Shown here piece after piece: positions 37,476 through 45,297 of a stretch of 64,000 nucleotides of DNA; positions within the stretch are counted from its first letter, which is position 1; each line of letters begins with the position of its first letter. Position numbers and translations under genes: made by a program. The DNA lies in contig DAIDHN010000008.1 in assembly GCA_027459665.1 (NCBI GenBank), positions 1-64,000 on the forward strand, written 5' to 3'. The notes under the pieces were generated by a model, which saw only the letters and a program-made list of their open reading frames with translations, was not told where the DNA came from and searched no databases. This DNA comes from Chthonomonadaceae bacterium. GTDB lineage: Bacteria > Armatimonadota > Chthonomonadetes > Chthonomonadales > Chthonomonadaceae.

Positions 37476-38141
37476 TCAGGCTGCCAGCGCCGGCAGTTTC
37501 AGGTGGTTTTCACCCACTGCTGCCAGAGCAGGCAGTTTGCTGCGGCTGCTTGCGCGGCGGCTTCTGCCGCTGTTGCCGGTTTCCATATGGCGCCGCAGCA
37601 TTACGCGAGCGCGATGAATGCGAGAACGCACCGTTCCAATAGCGCAGCCCATTTCTTCAGCAATTTCCTGGTAAGAGCGCTGTTCTACATCGCACAACAG
37701 AATAGCAATTCTGTAGTCATCCGGCAGGTTGTCCAGGGCTAACTGCAGCCTGCCGTCCATCACCTGGTTCATCACCAGTTCTTCGGGGTTGCTGTCTGGT
37801 GCAGCAAATTCATGCGACATTGGCTGCCCCTCATCATCGCTGTACACAGGGGTATCAAGTGAAAACATTGGCACGCGTTTCTGGCGTCGGCGCATGTCTA
37901 TTACGCGGTTGGTGATGATTCTGAACAGCCATCCCTCAAAAGGCCTGGTTTCATCGTAGCTGGTAAAGTTTTTCCATGCCCGTACGTAGGCATCCTGTAC
38001 TACGTCTTCTGCATCTGTGGCATTTTCTGTTAGTCTGTAGGCAAGATTGTATGCTCTGCGCCGGGAAGATTGGAAGAGAGACTCGAACTTTGTACGGGCA
38101 ATGTATTCGCTTCTGCTTTCCTGTACTGCGGTTGCAACCAT
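37476..38141 (-). CDS. ECF-type RNA polymerase sigma factor
   Basis: A 221-residue sigma factor. Region 2 is RAYNLAYRLTENATDAEDVV with WLFRIITNRVIDMRRR, and region 4 is LPDDYRIAILLCDVEQRSYQ followed by GCAIGTVRSRIHRARVMLRR. The last ~30 residues contain the octamer KLPALAAV and a near-copy KLPALAA, an unusual tail. I chose the ATG at 38141 because GAGGAG precedes it. No anti-sigma gene is adjacent; a degenerate receiver protein lies 68 bp upstream on the same strand. Confidence 0.9.
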   Translation of the reverse strand: MVATAVQESRSEYIARTKFESLFQSSRRRAYNLAYRLTENATDAEDVVQDAYVRAWKNFTSYDETRPFEGWLFRIITNRVIDMRRRQKRVPMFSLDTPVYSDDEGQPMSHEFAAPDSNPEELVMNQVMDGRLQLALDNLPDDYRIAILLCDVEQRSYQEIAEEMGCAIGTVRSRIHRARVMLRRHMETGNSGRSRRASSRSKLPALAAVGENHLKLPALAA

Positions 38142-38209
38142 CTTTTTTTCTCCTCGCCGGTAATACCGGCAGCTTTGCACGTTGACGATATATGAAGCGA
38201 CGGGCTTTC

Positions 38210-38614
38210 TCAGGCCGCGCTTGTATCACTGGTTACTGTGCTGGCTTCTGACTGAGCCAGTACATTCAGAATAGTTGTTCGTATCACTTCACATCCACTG
38301 TCTGCCAGAATTACAGCATTGGCACCGGCATCCAGAGCAGATTTCTTATGCTCTTCCAGCGAAACCAAAACTACAATCCTTGCACAAATCCCTTCCTTGC
38401 GCAGTGCATGCGCCGTCTCACAACCATTTAGGTAGGGCATATGCGCTTCCAAAAGAATAAAATCAGGGTGGTGTTTGCGGGCTTTGATCAATGCCTTCAG
38501 GCCGTCTTCGGCCTCCCATGCGACCTCCAGGCCAGGGGCGCTTTCCATAATTCTGCGCAGACACTGGCGTATAGACGCATCCTTGTTAGCCAGTAGTATT
38601 TTTACATGCTGCAT
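38210..38614 (-). CDS. Stand-alone receiver-like protein lacking the phospho-acceptor Asp
   Basis: A 134-residue protein with the CheY/NarL receiver fold only. The phospho-acceptor position is Glu (E56 in FILLEAHMPYLNG), the invariant Lys is replaced by Ala (A104 in AVILADSG), and the first-strand acidic pair is reduced (LLANKDASIR). The Ser/Thr switch residue is present (S85). Phosphorylation by a kinase is therefore unlikely; Glu can mimic phospho-Asp in some receivers. It is directly upstream of the ECF sigma gene. GAGG precedes the chosen ATG at 38614. Confidence 0.78.
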   Translation of the reverse strand: MQHVKILLANKDASIRQCLRRIMESAPGLEVAWEAEDGLKALIKARKHHPDFILLEAHMPYLNGCETAHALRKEGICARIVVLVSLEEHKKSALDAGANAVILADSGCEVIRTTILNVLAQSEASTVTSDTSAA

Positions 38615-38721
38615 TGCCTGCACCGCCTCTCGCTGCCCCGCTGTTACTTGAGCAGCCTGCATTTACTTACAGGTTAATTATCCTATTTTTTTCTTTTTGA
38701 TAACACCGTGATATGCCTGAA

Positions 38722-38763
38722 AATAAAGGAGGGAAATCCCTTGTTTTCTACAAGGGTTTTCCC
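38722..38763 (-). terminator. Putative terminator downstream of the aldehyde dehydrogenase gene
   Basis: An inverted repeat (GGGAAATCCCTTG at 38731-38743 and CAAGGGTTTTCCC at 38751-38763, one mismatch) with a 7-nt loop is followed on the minus strand by TCCTTTATTTTC. It lies between the aldehyde dehydrogenase stop and the receiver gene, so it separates the two units. Confidence 0.6.
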
Positions 38764-38843
38764 TTGCCCTATGCCGGGGGGCTTACACACAGGGGGAATG
38801 AGGTGGAAAAAGCAGAAAGCGTGCTGCGAATATGCGGTGAGAA

Positions 38844-38894
38844 GCAATACAGGCAGGGCGGAGAGCTGCTGCCTCTGCACCCTGCCTGTATTGC
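38844..38894. repeat. 15-bp perfect inverted repeat after the aldehyde dehydrogenase gene
   Basis: GCAATACAGGCAGGG at 38844-38858 and its exact complement at 38880-38894 enclose 21 bp that can itself pair (AGAG/CTCT). It starts 11 bp beyond the aldehyde dehydrogenase stop. There is no T-tract, so it may be a 3'-end stabilising hairpin or a protein site rather than a terminator. Confidence 0.7.
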
Positions 38895-38904
38895 GTACAC
38901 TGCG

Positions 38905-40404
38905 CTATTGCGGGCAGGTATCTATCTGGGCGCGCACCAGGTCTGAACCGGCGCTGTAGTTTACGTACACCGATTTCCATTCGGTGCAGTAATCCATGGC
39001 AGCCATCCCGGCTTCGCGGTGCCCGTTTCCGGTGTTCTTTATGCCTCCAAACGGCAGCTGTATTTCGGCGCCGCTGGTGGGCAGGTTGATGTATACCAGA
39101 CCAGCATGCAGCTCTTGCACTGCGTGAAACGCGCGGCTTACATTCTGGGTGTAGAGCGACAGTGAAAGACCGTACCGGGTGGCATTGGCCATTTGTACGG
39201 CATCTTCCATAGTATGCGCTTCCATAAGGGCGGTTACCGGGCCGAAAATTTCCTCTTGTGCAATGCGCATGCCTGGCGCCGCATTGTCCAGCAGGGTGGG
39301 CAGATAGAAGCAGCCTTCTGCAAACGGCCCTTCCTGCATTATTTTGCCTCCTGCAAGCAAACGCGCCCCCTCATGCCGGCCAAGCTCTACATATTCATGA
39401 ATGCGCTGCAGCTGCTTTCGGTTGATCACCGGCCCAATCTCCACACCAGGGTCGGCGCCGTCGCCCATACGCAGCGCAAGTGTTTGGTGCAGCAGTTTTT
39501 CTCTAAATGCGGGCAGTATGCTTTTCTGCACTATAAGGCGGCTGGCGGCAGTGCATCGCTGCCCTGCAGTGCCAAAAGCGCTCCAGAGTGCGCCTTTTAC
39601 CGCCAGGTCGATGTCTGCATCTTCCAGAACTACAATGGCATTTTTGCCGCCCAGTTCACAGCTGATGCGCTTCAGCATGCCTCCGCACTGTGCGGCGATG
39701 CGGCGGCCAATTTCTGTGCTTCCGGTAAACGAAATCACATCAACTCCCTCTGCTTCTACCAGTGCGGCTCCTGCTTCCTCCCCCAGTCCGGTTACCAGGT
39801 TTACCACACCGGGGGGTAAGCCGGCTTCTTCAAGCATCTGCACAAAGGTTACAGCCAAACCGGGTGTATCTTCGGCGGGCTTGAATACAATGGCGTTGCC
39901 TGCCAGCAGGGCAGGAAACATTTTCCAGCTGGGTATGGCAATCGGAAAATTCCAGGGTGTAATCATGCCAACTACGCCTGCTGCAACGCGTTCAGCGGCG
40001 CAGTACACTTCCGGGCGCTCGCTGGGCGCAATATGGCCTGTAGGCATTCTGCCAAATGCCGCCATGTAATGCGCCATATCAATGGCTTCCTGCACATCTC
40101 CTCGCGCTTCCACCAGCACCTTTCCCATTTCGCGCGTCATTTGCAAAGCCAGCGCTTCCTTGCGCTCTTCCATCAGGCGGCCCATGCGTGTGAGAACTGC
40201 GGCGCGTTGGGGGGCTGGGGTTTTGCGCCATGCCTGAAATGCTGTGCGCGCGGCAGCAACAGCCAGGGCGACCTCTGCATGACCAGAGCGTGAATATGCG
40301 CCAAGTACCTCGGTGGTGCGCGCAGGGTTGCATGAGGTAAATTCGCTGCACGAATCTGCAGAAAGCCACCTGCCTGCAATGTAATTGGTTTTTGCGGGCG
40401 CCAT
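38905..40404 (-). CDS. NAD(P)+-dependent aldehyde dehydrogenase
   Basis: A 499-residue enzyme oxidising an aldehyde to its acid. The cofactor region has GMITPWNFPIAIPSWKM and SFTGSTEIGRRIA, the general base Glu lies in SCELGGKNAI, and the nucleophile is C284 in FGTAGQRCTAASRL. The length is normal. It falls among the semialdehyde/aminoadipate-semialdehyde-like group by eye; the substrate is unknown. I chose the ATG at 40404, which has CAGGAG upstream. It begins one base after the VOC-like gene ends, so the two are coupled and probably share a pathway. Confidence 0.92.
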   Translation of the reverse strand: MAPAKTNYIAGRWLSADSCSEFTSCNPARTTEVLGAYSRSGHAEVALAVAAARTAFQAWRKTPAPQRAAVLTRMGRLMEERKEALALQMTREMGKVLVEARGDVQEAIDMAHYMAAFGRMPTGHIAPSERPEVYCAAERVAAGVVGMITPWNFPIAIPSWKMFPALLAGNAIVFKPAEDTPGLAVTFVQMLEEAGLPPGVVNLVTGLGEEAGAALVEAEGVDVISFTGSTEIGRRIAAQCGGMLKRISCELGGKNAIVVLEDADIDLAVKGALWSAFGTAGQRCTAASRLIVQKSILPAFREKLLHQTLALRMGDGADPGVEIGPVINRKQLQRIHEYVELGRHEGARLLAGGKIMQEGPFAEGCFYLPTLLDNAAPGMRIAQEEIFGPVTALMEAHTMEDAVQMANATRYGLSLSLYTQNVSRAFHAVQELHAGLVYINLPTSGAEIQLPFGGIKNTGNGHREAGMAAMDYCTEWKSVYVNYSAGSDLVRAQIDTCPQ

Positions 40405-40405
40405 G

Positions 40406-41749
40406 CTAGTTTTCTCCTGCTGCCAGTATGCGTGCATCGGTAGCACGTATGATAGCACTTACACCGGTCTGGTTGAAGCCCTTGAAACCTTCCCAGCGCT
40501 GCAGTATTTCCAGATGGCTGCCTGCTGCACCTTGCTGAATAAAGCGCTGTGCCTGTTCGGGGGTAAGCACGCCTTTGTTTACAAGAACCTCTGCCCGTGC
40601 AGGCTCTACCGGCCACAGCTCTGCAGCAGTAAATGCCTGTTTCAGCATAGGCAGGCTGGTAAAGGGCGCCATTACCTTCTGCCCGGCAGCGGTGTGCAGC
40701 GCTTCGCACTGCTCAAAGTCAAACTCTGCTTCCAGGTGGTGCATTCCTGCCCTGCCAATGCTGTCGCCATGAAGCGCGCACCAGAGGCCAATGGTTTCGG
40801 GGTCGGGGGTATCTGGCAGGCTGTTTTCTGCATAATTAATGTCCAGCTCTTCGGGAGCCATGTCAACATCGCAAAAAATGATGATGCGGCACACCGGGTG
40901 TTCCAGCACCTGCGCTCCCCATCCTGCTTCTGCACCGGCATAAAACTTTTCGCGTATTTCAAAGCCCATGCTGAGCCACAGGGCAAGAATGGTGCGAAAC
41001 TGGCTGCGCGAGCAGCGGTAGGTATGATGATCGTGATTTGCCCAGCCCAGCCCCAGCGACTGCTGCCATGCATACTGTCTGCGGGCCGCGGTATTGCGCG
41101 ACATATAATAATCGCGCTCCACTGCAAAAAACTCATGGACAGTTCTGTTTTGGCCGATCAGTTCTATTGCCTGTGCCACTGCGGAAGCTGCGGCCTTCAG
41201 CGCCTCTGCTTCTGAACCGCTGCGAGCACGGCTGCGCAGCAGCTGTGATGCCTGCCGTATGCGCTCGGCTTCTTTTTGAGAGAGCGCTTCCGGGGTAAAA
41301 CCATCGGTTCCGCAGCGTGTAAGCACAGCCAGTTCTCCGTATGGCAGAGTGCACAGCGCCTGGTAATATGAGCTGCCTGGTTCACCCTGTCTCTCTCTGG
41401 CATCAAGCTGATTGATCTTGAGAAACATGTCGGTGTTTTCCACCTGCAGCGCCAGGCGCTCAATGGCATTGGCCTGCAGACGCACACGGGGCAGCCTCGC
41501 ACCCATATGCTTCCATACGGTTTCAGATGCTTTGCTAATGGGTGTCATTCCAAATAACTCAAGCTGCCTGCGCAGAGAAGGGCTGTCTGGCAGCAGCCAG
41601 TGGTCTACCAGGTTTTCCATGCGCACGCCTGCGCGAGTTAAAAAACGACGCTGCATTTCCTGCAAACGAGGGTTTTGGGCTGTAAACTGCTGCAGCTGCT
41701 GTTCAAACCAGTTTGCCGCCTCAGGACAGCGGGGCCAATTCTCATTCAT
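40406..41749 (-). CDS. Uncharacterised protein with two possible VOC (glyoxalase-like) modules
   Basis: A 446-residue cytoplasmic protein whose family I do not recognise. Two stretches resemble VOC half-sites: residues about 42-72 (RMENLVDHWLLP then LRRQLELFGMTPIS) and about 232-300 (GLGWANHDHHTYRCSRS, LSMGFEIREKF, VCRIIIFCDVDMAPE). The paired His in NHDHH and later Glu residues could bind a metal. This pattern, and a coupled semialdehyde-type dehydrogenase 1 nt downstream, recall DUF1338/HglS-like 2-oxoacid dioxygenases of lysine breakdown, but I see no firm sequence match. GAGGAA precedes the ATG at 41749. Confidence 0.6.
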   Translation of the reverse strand: MNENWPRCPEAANWFEQQLQQFTAQNPRLQEMQRRFLTRAGVRMENLVDHWLLPDSPSLRRQLELFGMTPISKASETVWKHMGARLPRVRLQANAIERLALQVENTDMFLKINQLDARERQGEPGSSYYQALCTLPYGELAVLTRCGTDGFTPEALSQKEAERIRQASQLLRSRARSGSEAEALKAAASAVAQAIELIGQNRTVHEFFAVERDYYMSRNTAARRQYAWQQSLGLGWANHDHHTYRCSRSQFRTILALWLSMGFEIREKFYAGAEAGWGAQVLEHPVCRIIIFCDVDMAPEELDINYAENSLPDTPDPETIGLWCALHGDSIGRAGMHHLEAEFDFEQCEALHTAAGQKVMAPFTSLPMLKQAFTAAELWPVEPARAEVLVNKGVLTPEQAQRFIQQGAAGSHLEILQRWEGFKGFNQTGVSAIIRATDARILAAGEN

Positions 41750-41873
41750 AATCGGTTCCTCATTTCCAGCCTGCCGCGCCACGCTGCGCTTGCAAGGCCA
41801 GGTGATGAAGGTAGTTTACCCGAAGGCAATGCCGTGCAATGCAGGGCAGCCGAGTTCTCTTGCTCTGCAGCGA

Positions 41874-41915
41874 AATGCAAAACAGAGAGCCAGAGGCAGG
41901 GGCGCCTCCGGCTCT
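41874..41915 (-). terminator. Intrinsic terminator of the PEP-CTERM-like gene
   Basis: A 12-bp stem (AGAGCCAGAGGC at 41886-41897 with GCCTCCGGCTCT at 41904-41915; the single mismatch is a G-U pair in the minus-strand RNA) is followed on the minus strand by CTGTTTTGC. It lies 31 bp beyond the stop at 41946. Confidence 0.7.
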
Positions 41916-41945
41916 ATGCAATGTGCTGTCAACGGGGTATTTGCG

Positions 41946-43760
41946 TTATGGCCGGCGTGTGCGGCGCTGCTTTTTACTCTTGCTGCATCCCGCCAGCAAA
42001 GAGGCAGCTATCAGGGAACTCAACCCTGCTGCACTACCTGATTCGGGGGTGGGCGGCGGCGGTGTGCCGTAATACAGAGTGCCGCTGGATGCATTGAACT
42101 GAAAGTTGTAGCCGGTAAGGTTGCTGGCTATAGAACCAAAGGAACCTGTGATGCCGCTGCCGGCTGTGAGAAACTGCCAGTGTGAGCCGAGCACTGGAGT
42201 GTAGCCATTGAGAAAGTCAAGTGAAAGCGTGCCGCCGTTGAGGGCGGCAGAACCGGTGATGTTCAAGGTATCAAAACTGGTGAGGCTGGCAATGTCTATC
42301 TGCAAATTGGCTTGCTTGCTTTCGGTGTAACTGCCAGTTATGTTGAAGGAAGAAGGGTCTTCGCCAGGGTTGAACACCCCTCCTGTCTGCACAAGATTCG
42401 ATGTGAGCGTGCCGCCGCCGCTCCCATTGAGAGTGCCGCCCTGCAGGTAAAAAGTGCCCGATACGCTCATGCTGCCGTCTACTTTTGTAAGACCTGCCGT
42501 TTGCTGCACATCACCGGTTACATACATGGTGCCGCCCGTGTATGTTATGATGGTTCCGGTGTTCATCAGAGGGCCATGAAGACTGGATATGTCTATCTCG
42601 CCTGCTGATCCAAACTGGCCGCCGGCTGTAATGGATCCGGCGTTGGTGAACTGGAATGAACCAGGATATCCTTGTATTTGGGTATAACCCCCATCTTCTG
42701 CAGAGATGACTCCGTTTTGATTGTTCTGCAGAGAAGATGAGAGATTAAGTTTCATATACGAATTGGTGCCTATGCTGCCCATACCATTGTTGCAGTCTAT
42801 GGTGCCTCTGTTTGTTAGGGTAGCAGCTGACAAATTGAAACTGCACCCCTGTATAGACTGCATGGTGCCGGTATTGTTTACCGAGCTGGAAGCTATATAC
42901 ACCTGGCCATTGTCGTTAAAGCCGGACAACTGGTCCCCATTGCCGGCCGAGATTGTGCCCATGTTGCTAGTGGTGCTGCTGGTAATCTGAAGGGTGGTAG
43001 GGGTGCTTGTGCCGTCTGCATACATATCGCCGTAGTTGTTGAGGGTACTGCCTTCTACATAGGTGCCTGAATTCAGGTAGTCATTGCTGGCATCAATCGT
43101 GCCGTAGTTGTTTGTAGTGCCCGAATTAATGTTCAGCGTACCCATGTTTTCACCCTGCATGTAACCATGGTTGGTAAGCGTGCTGTTTGCATTTGCAGTA
43201 TCCAGATTTACAGTTCCGCCATAGGCTGATATGCCGTTGTATGATGTGGTTACCTGAATAACGTTTGCATTGGAGGTGAATATGCCGGCACCAGAAGAGT
43301 CGCTGTTAGCGGTTATCTCCCCTCCAGCATTGTCTGAGCCTACCGTTAGCGTGCCCGACTGCTGTGTGAACTGACTGGCAACAGTTGGAAACAGGTTATT
43401 GGTGCCGGTTACATTGATTGCATCTGCGCTGTTTACCGTAACATCGCCCGCCACTGTCAGGCTGGCGCCATTGCTTACTGTCAGGCTGCCGTTTGTGAAA
43501 CGGCTGGTACTTGTTGTGCCGGTGGTAAAGTTGGCAATATTGTACGCCTGCGTGTTGTTGTTCAGGGTGATCTGACCGCCAATGTTGTTGACAACGCTGT
43601 TTGCTGCACCCGGAACGCCATACGGGTTCCAGTTGGAGGCATTGGTGTACAAACCGTCTCCTGCGAAGCCAGTCCAGTTTACGGTTTGGGCAGAGGCAGA
43701 GAGAGCGGAGAGTGGCGCCAGCAAAGCCACCCACATAAAAATGCCCTTGCAAGTATGCAT
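41946..43760 (-). CDS. Surface protein with PEP-CTERM-like sorting signal
   Basis: A 604-residue exported protein of Gly/Ser/Thr/Asn-rich beta-helix repeats (NNYGTIDASN, NNGVISAEDG and similar), like autotransporter passenger domains. Residues 1-25 are a signal peptide. Near the C-terminus LDFLNGYTPVLG leads to PPPPTPESGSAAG, a short hydrophobic stretch (LSSLIAASLLAGC) and a basic tail (KSKKQRRTRRP). This is the layout of an exosortase sorting signal with PES in place of PEP and a Cys at the membrane end. The exosortase at 32099 is the likely processing enzyme. AAAGGAG precedes the ATG at 43760. Confidence 0.78.
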   Translation of the reverse strand: MHTCKGIFMWVALLAPLSALSASAQTVNWTGFAGDGLYTNASNWNPYGVPGAANSVVNNIGGQITLNNNTQAYNIANFTTGTTSTSRFTNGSLTVSNGASLTVAGDVTVNSADAINVTGTNNLFPTVASQFTQQSGTLTVGSDNAGGEITANSDSSGAGIFTSNANVIQVTTSYNGISAYGGTVNLDTANANSTLTNHGYMQGENMGTLNINSGTTNNYGTIDASNDYLNSGTYVEGSTLNNYGDMYADGTSTPTTLQITSSTTSNMGTISAGNGDQLSGFNDNGQVYIASSSVNNTGTMQSIQGCSFNLSAATLTNRGTIDCNNGMGSIGTNSYMKLNLSSSLQNNQNGVISAEDGGYTQIQGYPGSFQFTNAGSITAGGQFGSAGEIDISSLHGPLMNTGTIITYTGGTMYVTGDVQQTAGLTKVDGSMSVSGTFYLQGGTLNGSGGGTLTSNLVQTGGVFNPGEDPSSFNITGSYTESKQANLQIDIASLTSFDTLNITGSAALNGGTLSLDFLNGYTPVLGSHWQFLTAGSGITGSFGSIASNLTGYNFQFNASSGTLYYGTPPPPTPESGSAAGLSSLIAASLLAGCSKSKKQRRTRRP

Positions 43761-44007
43761 TCTCTTATCTCCTTTGTATACATTGAAGTGCTGCTTCAAT
43801 AATCGGCGAATACATTTTAACGCAGCTACCGTTGCGAAAGCGTATGCAAAATGAAGATAAAAACGCTGCGAACAGCAGGCAGGGCATTTTTTTTGCAACT
43901 ATACCTTTGCTGCAATAAGCAGAGCATTCATCAGGGTGCTGCCAGAGTACTCAACAGACTTTTTGTGGTGTACAATAGTCAACAAGCATACAGATAAGGA
44001 ACATTCT

Positions 44008-45162
44008 TTGAAACAGGAAAAAGTAATTGCAGCATTGCGGGCGGCCTGGCAGCGGGAAATGGAGGCGGCGCGCCTGTATCAGGTGCTGGCTGATCAGGAA
44101 GAGGCAAATCAGGGCAGAAGCCGCATATTTCAGCAGCTTGCAGAAATCGAGCGCGGCCACGCCGGCCAGTTTGCAGCGCGCATTCTTCAGCTGGGCGGCA
44201 TACCGCCCCGCGAGGAAGAAAAGCCTGCGGGAGCCTACCGGTTTTTGGCGGCTACCCTGGGCACCGATGCCATGCTGAGGCGCCTGGAAGCGGCAGAAGA
44301 GAGAAACATGGCGGAGTTTGGCAAATATGCCAGCGATCTTGTTGAGGACGCAGAATCGAATGAACTGTTTTTGAAAATTGAAGAGGAAGAAAGACAGCAT
44401 GCCACTCTGCTGCAGGGGCTGAAAACCCAGGAAGAGCCGCGCACCCGTCTGGAAGCCATGTTGAAAGGAGAAAAGTGGCATGGAAATACAGGCAGCTGGA
44501 TTGGCGATGCAATCTATGGCCTCAACGATGGTCTGGGCGCAGTATTCGGGGTGGTGAGCGGTATGGCAGGGGCGGCTGCCAATACCCCCGATGGCGCCCG
44601 CGTGGTGCTTACCGCCGGTTTGGTAGCTACGGTTGCGTCTGCATTTTCCATGGGGTCAAGCGCATTTATGGCGGGCAAGTCTGAACGGGAAGTGTATGAG
44701 GCGGAAATTGAGCGGGAACGTTTGGAAATCGAACAGTCTCCTGAACATGAACGCGAGGAACTGCAGCTGATTTACCAGCTGAAGGGGCTAAGCGAAGGGG
44801 AAGCACAGCTCATAACAAATCGCATTGCCACCGACCCCCAGCAGTTTCTGAAAACCATGGCGCAGGAGGAACTGGGGCTGAGCGAACGCCATTTCCCCAA
44901 CCCCTGGAAGGCATCGCTTTCTGCGGCTGTTTCCACTGCTGCAGGCGGGTTCATCCCGGTGCTGCCATTTTTCTTTATTCGCGGCCTGCCGGCTGTTGCC
45001 GCTGCCGCCCTCATCGGCATGGCGGCACACTTTGCAGTGGGGGCGGCTAAAAGCCTCATTACCGCCCGTTCCTGGTGGAAAAGCGGCCTGGAGATGACGC
45101 TGATTGGTTTTTTGTGCGGCATTGTTACCTATGGCGTGGGGGTGCTTTTGCACATTGGGTAA
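44008..45162 (+). CDS. Ferritin-like/VIT1 fusion, Fe(II)/Mn(II) transporter (MbfA-like)
   Basis: A 384-residue protein joining two iron modules. Residues about 1-145 are a rubrerythrin-like four-helix bundle with di-iron ligands in REMEAARLY, AEIERGHAGQF, AEERNMAEF and IEEEERQHATLL. Residues about 160-384 are a CCC1/VIT1 transporter (GDAIYGLNDGLGAVFGVVSG) with five membrane helices and a cytosolic Glu-rich insert. Proteins of this type (MbfA) export iron and protect against peroxide. I chose the TTG at 44008 with AAGGA 7 nt upstream. Confidence 0.88.
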   Translation: MKQEKVIAALRAAWQREMEAARLYQVLADQEEANQGRSRIFQQLAEIERGHAGQFAARILQLGGIPPREEEKPAGAYRFLAATLGTDAMLRRLEAAEERNMAEFGKYASDLVEDAESNELFLKIEEEERQHATLLQGLKTQEEPRTRLEAMLKGEKWHGNTGSWIGDAIYGLNDGLGAVFGVVSGMAGAAANTPDGARVVLTAGLVATVASAFSMGSSAFMAGKSEREVYEAEIERERLEIEQSPEHEREELQLIYQLKGLSEGEAQLITNRIATDPQQFLKTMAQEELGLSERHFPNPWKASLSAAVSTAAGGFIPVLPFFFIRGLPAVAAAALIGMAAHFAVGAAKSLITARSWWKSGLEMTLIGFLCGIVTYGVGVLLHIG

Positions 45163-45297
45163 GCCGCCCTGCTGTACAACCCATACCGAATGCAGTAAAG
45201 AAAACAGCGAAACTGGTACAATACGGTAAAAGCGCTTTTAATGCTCAGCATGCACCCGGCATGCAGTCTGCCTGTTGATAGAAGGTATTGAATAATT

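Noticed and set aside
38708-38959. Plus-strand 83-codon frame between the receiver and dehydrogenase genes
   Set aside because: It runs through two inverted repeats and has no protein features; the hairpins explain the sequence better.
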